DNA of 64,000 nucleotides from Cydia pomonella. Lineage: Eukaryota > Arthropoda > Insecta > Lepidoptera > Tortricidae. Shown here in pieces: positions 57,001-64,000 of the stretch (its first letter is position 1; every line of letters begins with the position of its first letter). The DNA lies in NCBI RefSeq assembly GCF_033807575.1, contig NC_084724.1, forward strand, positions 12,267,228 through 12,331,227, read 5' to 3'. The position numbers and the translations under genes were made by a program. The notes beneath the pieces are model-generated. The model was not told the origin of the DNA. It searched no databases and saw only the letters and a program-made list of their open reading frames with translations.

Positions 57001-59588
57001 ATATATCTGAAAATGCTAGCTTCTGCAAGGGTGTCGCCAGCGGGGAGCAGGTGCCCACCTAGAGAATAAAATCTGTTGTCATTTATACATGATTAGCCGG
57101 GTCCACACAGAGCGAGCATACGCGTGAGGCAATATTCTCACGCACAAACTGGCCAGTGTAGACGTGCGCTCGGGCAAGGAAAACGCACGCGCCTCCTCGG
57201 TCGCTCTGTGTGGACTCGGCTATATAAATTCAACAATATTTATACCCATAGTCATAACTGCATGCGATTATGGCAAAATTAATACACTAACTATACTTAT
57301 TAATAGTATTAAAACAGCTTTTACAGTACAGTCAGCGTCAAATACTTTGTAGCAACCAAAGTAGCCAAATAGTTCGGTACACCATATATTTAGTATGGTG
57401 TACTACGAAGTATTTGACGCTGACTGTACATATGGTACTACTTTACCGCACTAGTGCGAAAATTACCATATTACGTTACTGTGTCAAACATTTAAAGGGT
57501 ACCTTATGTACTGTAAAACGTTGTACGATACATGTGCGAATAGGTAATTCGCAACTCGTGTCAATTTAAAACACTCCCTTCAGTCGTGTTTTAATTTATC
57601 GCCACTCGTTTCAAATTTTCTGACTTGTTATTATATGCCGATACTAAAATATACACCATTATTAAATCAAGTGATGATTGTATGAAACTTCAAGCTGATC
57701 TTGATAGACTGAGTTTATATTGTTCTATGAATGAACTGTACTTGAATGTCGAAAAATGCTGTGCCATTACATTTACAAGAAAACGCAATAAGATAGAGTA
57801 TAATTATTCATTAAACAACAAAAATTTAAGGGTTTTGTCTGAAGTGAAGGACCTGGGGTTAAATCTTGATAGCGAACTACAATTTATTTCACATATTGAC
57901 AAAATTTCAGCAAAAGCATACAGAATGTTGGGATTCATTTTCCGACAAAGCAGGGATTTTACAAACCCTAAGACTCTGCAACTTCTCTTTAACGCATTTG
58001 TTAGGTCCAACTTAGAATACGCTACTACAGTCTGGAATCCTCATTTCAATGTTCACATTAACACAATTCAAAAAATTCAGAACAAATTTATCAGAACAAT
58101 GAAATTTAATATAAATTTAAATCTTTTTGCCCTGACAATTTCTCTCTTCAACCCCGTAGAGAAATTCGAGATCAGATATTTTTGTTCAAAATCATACATG
58201 GCCTTATTGATTCTCCCAATCTTTTATCTAAAATTTCAATTCGATGTCCTGATCGGCGAACTCGCTCCACAAACCTATTTGCAATTAACTTTGGTCGTAC
58301 TACATATGCAAGAAATAAGTTCTTAGCTAGAGCGTGTAGAACTTATAATGAAATTTTTTCTGATATTGATATATTCCATTTATCATTACAACAGTTTGTT
58401 TCTGTAATAAAATGTACAGCTAATAATAATATTGATTAGTTACTATATTTCAGCATACTTGCCAATTTGTTAATATTGTTTTCAACAGTTTGAGTTATTT
58501 GAGTTTTGCATGTTTTGATATTAATGTTAATTTCTGAGCAACATAATTGTTATTACTCATTAGTGGAAACTGTTTGGCTTGTGGATGTGTAATCTGATTA
58601 ACTATGTGTGTTGTTTTTGCCTGTTTGTTTCCCAAAGGTTTAATTAAATAAATAAATTAACTATTTTTCGCACTTGTATCGTAATGTACTATTGCAATAC
58701 ATATTGTGCTACTTTACCGCCCTAGTGCAGTAACTAGCACTATACATGCATATATTGAAAAGTGCCATATGTACTGTAAGACGTTGTATGTACAATATAC
58801 ATGCAAAAAGGTAATTTCCTACTTTTTGCACTTGTATCGCAAAGTACTTTTAGAAACTACTTAGCCTGACATTAACTCAACAGATACAATAAACAAGACA
58901 CAATAAACTCTTCATGATCTTAGTTTAAGCAAAGAGAAATAAGAAAGCTTAGATTACTCACTTCATAAATATTATTAAGAAATTAAAATCAAATCAAATG
59001 TTCGACGACCGGTTTAGCCTAGTGGGTCACTACAGCAAAACTATACATATTAAATACCTTTTTTAGAAAACATTATAATAAGCAACTGACTCTTTGACCT
59101 GCATTATCATGACCTCAGTAATCATTAAGATGTTAATTTTATTAGTTATTATACTTCATTTTATTACTATGCACAGATTGCACTGTAATTTCATTCAATA
59201 TTATATAATTATAAAAAAGTGTCTTGTTTAGGAAGACTTCTATGCGGACTAAGTGATGGAAATCTTAACTATGGGAAGCATATTTACTTACCACTTTCCA
59301 TGCCTGCACTGACTTATTGGGCCCGTGCTCCCTTAAGGCCTGTGCAAGGGCCTCCCATTGCGCCTCGTACCTCTGGGGTCCTTAGAGGCCCGTCAAATTC
59401 CCGGTTGGCGAACCGGGTGTGCTGTGACATGTATTCAACGAGCAATCTAATTTGTGCTGCGTTCGAGCGACTGAAAAAAAACAGTCACATAAGTTAACGA
59501 TCAAAGGAACTGGCAAATAGCTATATTTTTCTGCAAATAAATTCTTTTTGTTTTGTGTAACTTACATTTTTGGATTTTTGGGTGGCAT
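54001..59588 (-). CDS. Myb/SANT-like Harbinger partner protein, five recognised exons
   Basis: On the minus strand: exon A 59588-59566 (ATG, then MPPKNPK), exon B 59470-59292, exon C 56660-56223, exon D 55309-55221 and exon E 54076-54001 (TGA at 54003-54001). All five have AG/GT borders where expected. Exon B carries LLVEYMSQHTRFANREFDGP and, in a frame shifted by one base, AQWEALAQALREHG and QAWKV, the trihelix Myb/SANT-like DNA-binding fold known from NAIF1/zeste-type proteins. Exon C is a Ser/Pro/Ala-rich linker. Exons C-D-E join in phase to 200 codons, ending in an acidic tail (VIMEEEDV). Exon D is hydrophilic (NEAQKQKWSVLKEG). A short exon between B and C may be missing. By family the product binds element DNA and assists nuclear entry of the transposase. 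The exon B shift suggests decay or a single-base sequence error. Confidence 0.75.
54307..54449. mobile_element. MITE in the D-E intron
   Basis: ccagtgtagacgtgcctcgg (54307-54326) is exactly complemented at 54372-54391. The outer part, gctcgctctgtgtggacccg, matches the complement of the MITE at 57094-57221. Confidence 0.8.
54813..55204. mobile_element. Foldback MITE with about 190-bp arms
   Basis: gcaaagaaaatttgaaatag on the left pairs with ctgtttcaaattttctttg on the right. Further inside, acttttagaacgccatttga pairs with tcaaatgacgttctaaaagt, and tgttaaatatcagaaagggg with the sequence around 55035-55052. It lies in the D-E intron of the Myb-like gene. Confidence 0.85.
56733..56961. mobile_element. 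MITE with 16-bp exact TIRs in the B-C intron
   Basis: ttttacccgactatga (56733-56748) is exactly complemented at 56946-56961. The centre is AT-rich and non-coding. Confidence 0.7.
57094..57221. mobile_element. 128-bp MITE in the B-C intron
   Basis: The ends agccgggtccacacagagcg and its complement (tcgctctgtgtggactcggc...) have one mismatch over 21 bp. The interior shares ctggccagtgtagacgtg with the MITE at 54307-54449. Confidence 0.85.
57327..57428. mobile_element. TA-flanked mariner-type MITE (about 100 bp)
   Basis: TA|CAGTCAGCGTCAAATAC on the left and the complement gtatttgacgctgactg|TA on the right. Its right flank begins the 227-bp tandem unit; with the MITE removed the flank reads acagTAcatatgg, as in the uninterrupted unit at 47781. 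Confidence 0.9.
57427..58860 (+). repeat. 227-bp tandem repeat, second locus (split by LINE)
   Basis: Unit 1 is 57427-57618 plus a few bases after 58660; unit 2 starts near 58688 and fades by 58860. Subtracting the LINE gives a period of about 227 bp, the same as at 47781-48215. Confidence 0.85.
57619..58660 (+). mobile_element. LINE 3' fragment inserted in the tandem repeat
   Basis: Coding starts at the RT catalytic region (LLYADTKIY, where YADD would be expected, so one Asp is lost) and continues KDLGLNLDSELQFISHIDKI and FVRSNLEYATTVWNP. A frameshift near 58180 moves the reading to a second frame ending KCTANNNID at 58439. The tail is aattaaataaataaattaa. The left end abuts caaattttc and the right end ctatttttcgc, which are contiguous in the intact unit at about 47975. 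Confidence 0.85.
58861..59291. other. B-C intron sequence with SINE A-box fragment
   Basis: cgaccggtttagcctagtgg (58999-59023) is the A-box end of the same tRNA-derived SINE found inverted at 9935-10030. The rest is plain intron. Confidence 0.5.
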
Positions 59589-59918
59589 CCTTTCAAAAGT
59601 GGTAGCGGCGGTTTGGCCAAACACTTCACAGTAATAACACGCAAACTGCCGATAAAACTTTTCAAGTTGTCAAAATAGCAAACAACGGAACAACATAAAC
59701 GGAAAAGGCTTTAATATTTCCTGAGGAGTAGTGGGCAACATATTTTCATCACTGTGATCACTGTCACACATTTTTATTTAGTATTATTCACGGTTTCACT
59801 CACAAAACAAAACTTTATGAGTTTTCAAACTTCAACAATGACTTCAACGCAGAGGAATACTCGTGGGCGTCCGTTGTAAAAAAAAATGTTTGTGTTTGCC
59901 TAACAATCACAGAACAGA
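59589..59918. other. Upstream region of the Myb-like gene
   Basis: No TATA element or terminal inverted repeat could be identified with confidence. I searched by eye here and at 48900-49400 for matching Harbinger termini and found none. Confidence 0.35.
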
Positions 59919-60026
59919 GGGCCTACCGTGAACCACGTTCGACGTGTTGCCTCCCTGTCATACTTACGTACGAATTTATAAGTGCGACAGAGAGGCAACA
60001 CGTCGAACGTGGTTCGCGGTAGGCCC
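59919..60026. mobile_element. Palindromic MITE, copy 2 (108 bp)
   Basis: It begins gggcctaccgtgaaccacgt and ends acgtggttcgcggtaggccc; the arms pair over about 45 bp. It is the same family as 28483-28588, 31 kb away. Confidence 0.9.
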
Positions 60027-60872
60027 TGACGCGTCGCAGCAGCGTGCAGCGTGTTTAAGTAGACCGAAGTATGACAGACGCCGCGACGGTATTACATTTC
60101 GAAACGCCACCGTTGGCAAATTTGCATTGAATTGAGTCTCCTTAAACAAGAAATATTTTATCGAAATATGTGAAGTTCTATTTTCAACATTTTTATAGTA
60201 GCGATAAAATTCGGTGGTTTTCCGATTAATATTATTTAGGAACGCACCGTAAATTTTATACTGCGTACTCAACTTGAATTTGCGTACTATTTTTAAGAGG
60301 TGCACGTAACGGAACGCAAAACCCATCTGGCAACACTGACTAAGATCTTTCAAAGATATTCTAACGTCAAAGTGACATTGGTCATCCGAATCGTGCAGCT
60401 TCTGTCAATTATACCACATACAAACGATATCTAATTGAGAACTTATCTATATCTAAACCAGAACTTAACGATCTCATATCTTTTCCGTATTGCATTTTTC
60501 GAATAGGGCCGAAGGTACTACATAATTTAGTTACGCTGTATTACATTATGAAGGAAGGGAAAACGATAAACACAGCTGATCGGAACGTTAGATGAGGCAT
60601 TTTCTATTTAAATTACTGGACAATAAAGTTTAAACTTGAAGCGCGGCTTCCGTTACGGATGATTCGTAACATTCATAACACGCTTCTAATTTATGACGGC
60701 CTGGTGCTTTCCGTGGGTTTTGCTAATAATTGTTATGTAGGTAAATAATGTAACTAGGTAAATTTGTGCGCTTATGCCAAGTAGCATAACAATACAAGTG
60801 CCGTTATATGATGTAAGGAAAAGCGTAACACGATTTGGAATGATTCGGTAGTAGTTCTTAAATAGATATGTT
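60027..60872. other. Non-coding
   Basis: A minus-strand frame of 125 codons at 59976-60353 has no family signature and overlaps the MITE, so it is not supported. The segment 60465-60512 resembles the complement of the 41341 repeat start. Confidence 0.4.
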
Positions 60873-60929
60873 TTTAGGGTTCCGTAGCCAAATGGCATAA
60901 AACGGAACCCTTATAGTTTCGCCATGTCC

Positions 60930-60976
<47 letters not shown>

Positions 60977-61600
60977 CGAGGCTTTGCTCCGTGGTCGTTA
61001 GTGCTAGAAAGCTGAAATTTGGCATGGATATATAAATCAATAAAGCCGACAAAGTCGTACAATAAAATCTAAAAATTTTTTTTTTTTAGGGTACCTCCCC
61101 TACACGTAAAGTGGGGGTGAATTTTTTTTTTCGCTTCAACCCTAGAGTGTGGTGTATAGTTAGAAAGGTCTTTCAAAACTAATAAGGGTTTTCAAGAAAC
61201 ATTTTTTGATAAAGTGAATATATTCTGAGATAATCGCTCCGAAAGAAAAAAAACATGTCCCCCCCCCCCCTCTAACTTTTGAACCATAGGTCCAAAAAAT
61301 ATGAAAAAAATCGTGGAAGTAGAGCTTAAGAAAGACATTAAATGAAAACTATAGCGGACATGATCAGTTTAGCTGTTTTTGAGTTATCGCAAAAAGTTTT
61401 CCCTTCATAGTAAAAAGACTTACTGTAATTAGGTACTGATTATGCAAATTTGCCTATTTGTTTAACTCGGGTGAAAGGTACCGTTTCATCCCTTGGTTAA
61501 CAATTTACTATACTTTAAGCTCCAGTTTAGCTTATTGTGACGGAAGAGTAACTACGGAACCCTACACTGAGCGTGGCCCGACATGCTCTTGGCCGGTTAT
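60873..61600 (-). mobile_element. agggttccg-family repeat with long TCTG run
   Basis: Read on the minus strand it starts taaccggccaagagcatgtc and ends acggaaccctaaaaa. The TCTG run at 60928-60977 has about twelve units, against six or seven in the other copies. It is otherwise almost identical to 51224-51908. Confidence 0.9.
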
Positions 61601-61693
61601 TTACCTTGGAGCAGTCTGTATGTGTTAGTAGCTCCTAAGGTATTATCCTAAAAGAATAGTATGGAACCTTCTTCGACCTTTTTGATTATCTTT

Positions 61694-61738
61694 TTTTAGG
61701 GTTCCGTAGCCAAATGGCATAAAACGGAACCCTTATTC
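61694..61738 (-). repeat. Tail-only copy of the agggttccg family
   Basis: tttttttagggttccgtagc, then aaatggcataaaacggaacc, then cttatt equals only the last 45 bases of the 60873-61600 element. Confidence 0.85.
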
Positions 61739-61921
61739 TTTTGTTTCTTTGATCAATGAGTATTGCTTGCATTAAAATTGTTAAATTTTATGTTGACACG
61801 CTCGTATGATGCACTTATACATATTACATAGTTTGGTTCGTAAATGGTTGTGTTGTAATGTACCTTGAAACGGCTTTTGCAAGAAAACTTTACATGTAGG
61901 TGTTTTAGTTATATTTGAAAG

Positions 61922-62370
61922 TTGGGTATGGCAGAAAAGGCATCAGCTCCAAGTTAATGCAGTTGAAATGAGAGCGTTCAGAAGTGTGTGGTGTGAGATT
62001 ACAAGATAGAATTAGGGACAGTGTGATAAGGGAAAGGTGTGGACGGGACGAAGATGTAGTGACAAAAATTGAGAAAGGTATGTTGAGATGATTTGGACAC
62101 GTGGAAAGAATGAGTGAAAGAAGGCTAACAAAAAGAGTGTATAAGGCAGAAGTAGAAGAGGGATCCGGAAGTGGTGGACCTCGGCGAACTTTCTCTGATC
62201 AAATCGGGAAAATCCTGAAGAAATTCCACCTGGCCCGGCCAAGAGCACCCCAAACCGGCGAGGGTCTCATACACGCTGTTCATGCTCATGCTCAATACAC
62301 AACTTTGTGAAAGTGAAGGAAGCGAAAGAGGTATCTGTTTAAAAATAGGCGTGATTATTATGTATGTATA
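61922..62370 (+). pseudogene. RTE-like LINE 3' fragment, broken copy
   Basis: It reads AVEMRAFRSVCGVRLQDRIR, then DEDVVTKIEKGMLR, an in-frame TGA where the other copy has Trp, then FGHVERMSERRLTKRVY, PRRTFSDQIGKIL, then a frameshift. It ends aggcgtgattattatgtatgt, like the intact fragment at 20226-20570. Confidence 0.8.
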
Positions 62371-63197
62371 GTTATATTTACGTGGGAGGGAAAGATGTGT
62401 TTACACATAGATATATGAAATTCCATTTTAGGAAATAACGATTTCCACTAACTAAATCTTAACAAACCACATTGATTTTGGTAAAATATATCATGATACG
62501 AATTTACATCATTACAATAAAATTAAATAAAACTATTATGCAATGACAACTAGTAAAACCTAAAAATAGATATATTATAATTAAATTATGTAAACTACAT
62601 ATAACTGGGGTACTTCAGGAAGAAAAACATAAACTGATAACTGCTTGTTAAGAACCAATAAAATCACTTCATTTAGGTACCTATCCTTGCTCAGGGGAGG
62701 TCTAGTGAATAATATTATATTTGTCTTTAACAAACACATCCCTCGCTACGCATCCTCGCTCATCTCTGATGGAAACACAGTCTAAAACCACATGTTATAT
62801 TTTAATTCTGATCTTATCAAGATCTTATGACCTTGAGGGTAAACTAATAAGTCACTGATGATCGATGTAAACATCTCATGGCACTTACGAGTTAGAGGTC
62901 TCGGGTCCGGCACCGCCCGGCGCGCCCGTGACGGTCGCGGTCTGATTCCGGCGACTTTGAACACTTTGTCGCTTAAACACATTACTATTCACTACTCAGT
63001 TGCGCAAAAACTAATCGTGAAGTCAGATTATCTTGGGATCTTTGTAAGATACGTACGCTCACGTCTAATAATATCGATACGGACGAAGTGACAAAAAAAA
63101 ACGGTCTTATTGCCCATATGAAAATGAAATGAAAATGAAGAATGATTTATTATTACATAGGTGTGAAATATGCAACATCATATGCACTGAAATATAT
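62371..63197. other. Non-coding, one GC-rich patch
   Basis: The patch at 62886-62955 (gtccggcaccgcccggcgcg) lies in a 77-codon frame without a family match. It may be a repeat fragment. Nothing else was seen. Confidence 0.35.
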
Positions 63198-63528
63198 TTT
63201 TTTTATACTACGTCGGTGGGAAACAAGCATACGGCCTGCCTGATGGTAAGCAGTCTCCGTAGCCTATGTACGCCTGAAACTCCAGAGGAGTTACATGCGC
63301 GTTGCCGACCCTAAACCCCTCCCCCCTCGTTGAGCTCTGGCAACCTTACTCACCGGCAAGAAAACAACACTATGAGTAGAGTCTAGTGTTATTTGGCTGC
63401 GGTTTTCTGTAAGGTGGAGTTATTTCCCCAGCTGGGCTCTGCTCTAGATCTGGAATGACATCTGCTGTCCTGTGCCCTACCACACAAAGCGAGTTGACAT
63501 TCACACAATGCCCATACCTCTCTTAAAA
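63198..63528 (-). mobile_element. Full-length SINE-like repeat (modules A+B)
   Basis: This is the reverse complement of 30403-30730 from end to end, with the A-run end at the left (atattttttttatactacgt). Confidence 0.85.
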
Positions 63529-63639
63529 ATTGTCGTATACCAAAAGAAACTGACCGATTTTCGAGATTTGGTGTTTTTAGGTTATAAATTGTATGGAGAT
63601 AACATCTATTAGCTTACCCTTCCTGTTTGAAAAACACCA

Positions 63640-63740
63640 CAGTTGTCAGGACGTTAGCCGCGTAAGCTGAAGACGTCGGTTCAATTCGGGCCTCGGCCAC
63701 CGGAGGGTTTGATCACTTTTCTTTAGTATATGACATCTAT
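63640..63740 (+). repeat. tRNA-derived relic with B box
   Basis: gacgtcggttcaattcgggc contains a good B box (GGTTCAATTC), preceded by ggacgttagccgcgtaagct, which may be a degenerate A box. No cloverleaf could be drawn, so it is not called as a tRNA. Confidence 0.5.
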
Positions 63741-63744
63741 TTCA

Positions 63745-63872
63745 GTAGGGCTAAGATGGTTGGCTCTTTATCATTTGTCACCATGCCTGTCACGTTCTAA
63801 CAAGTATGTAAGCGCGAAAGTGACGGACATAGTGACAAGTGATAAAAGTGGAACCATAATGCCGCCGCAGGT
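63745..63872 (-). repeat. Semi-palindromic repeat, third copy
   Basis: It is the complement of the units at 43055-43341, with gtagggctaagatgg at the left and ccataatgccgccgcag at the right. Confidence 0.8.
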
Positions 63873-64000
63873 TATCATTTATTTATAATTGTGTGACTAC
63901 GTAAAAACACTATGCAAAAGTGTGCGAGTGTCGTGTACCACTCGGTTGGAAAGAAGTATAATTTAAACAAGTACAAAAAAAACTGAATCGACAAAATAAT

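Noticed and set aside
59976..60353. 125-codon minus-strand frame
   Set aside because: It overlaps a palindromic MITE and lacks any family signature.
60858..61062. Frames with QTDRQTDRQ repeats
   Set aside because: They are translations of the TCTG microsatellite in the agggttccg repeat.
1..64000. CRISPR array, bacterial operon or phage
   Set aside because: No regular spaced repeats with unique spacers and no prokaryotic gene layout; spliced genes and LINE/MITE content are eukaryotic.

Overview
The window looks like an intergenic or intronic stretch of an insect genome, most likely a moth or butterfly (Lepidoptera). This is inferred from AT-rich DNA, dense MITEs, CR1/RTE-type LINE tails, a BEL/Pao element, PIF/Harbinger genes and short interspersed repeats of a kind common in lepidopteran genomes. 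I recognise no ordinary host protein-coding gene, no rRNA and no intact tRNA. Nearly all supportable coding sequence is transposon-derived.

Layout. 1-3.2 kb: a palindromic (foldback-like) element with long inverted arms, carrying a 5'-truncated RNase H-bearing non-LTR retrotransposon flanked by a 12-bp target duplication. 3.4-8.0 kb: a truncated BEL/Pao LTR retrotransposon on the minus strand (5' LTR, long leader, gag, protease, start of RT). 8-20 kb: mostly non-coding, with isolated SINE/MITE relics and perfect hairpins. 20.8-26.1 kb: an apparently full-length CR1-like LINE with both ORFs open (PHD-finger ORF1; endonuclease plus RT ORF2). 26-44 kb: non-coding DNA with MITEs, a CTCGAG-rich tract, a tRNA-derived SINE and a Helitron-like 3' end. 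The part from about 36 to 43 kb is the poorest in repeats. 44-48.7 kb: LINE fragments, a 1.8-kb foldback element with another repeat nested in its loop, and a 227-bp tandem repeat.

49.4-59.6 kb is the most interesting part. Two multi-exon genes face each other: a decayed HARBI1-like PIF/Harbinger transposase on the plus strand (six exons, 49477-53063) and a Myb/SANT-like partner gene on the minus strand (five recognised exons, 59588-54001) whose last three exons splice into an open frame of 200 codons. Their introns and exons are peppered with at least nine later insertions, many with clean target-site duplications, so the order of events can be read. 60-64 kb repeats several families seen earlier (agggttccg family, RTE-like tail, SINE modules).

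How the parts work together. In PIF/Harbinger elements a DDE transposase and a Myb-like DNA-binding protein cooperate. Here the transposase is dead (stops, frameshifts, a catalytic Glu replaced by Lys, a MITE in an exon) while much of the Myb-like gene is still open. The CR1-like LINE is the only element in the window that looks potentially autonomous. The SINE-like and tail-only copies depend on enzymes encoded elsewhere.
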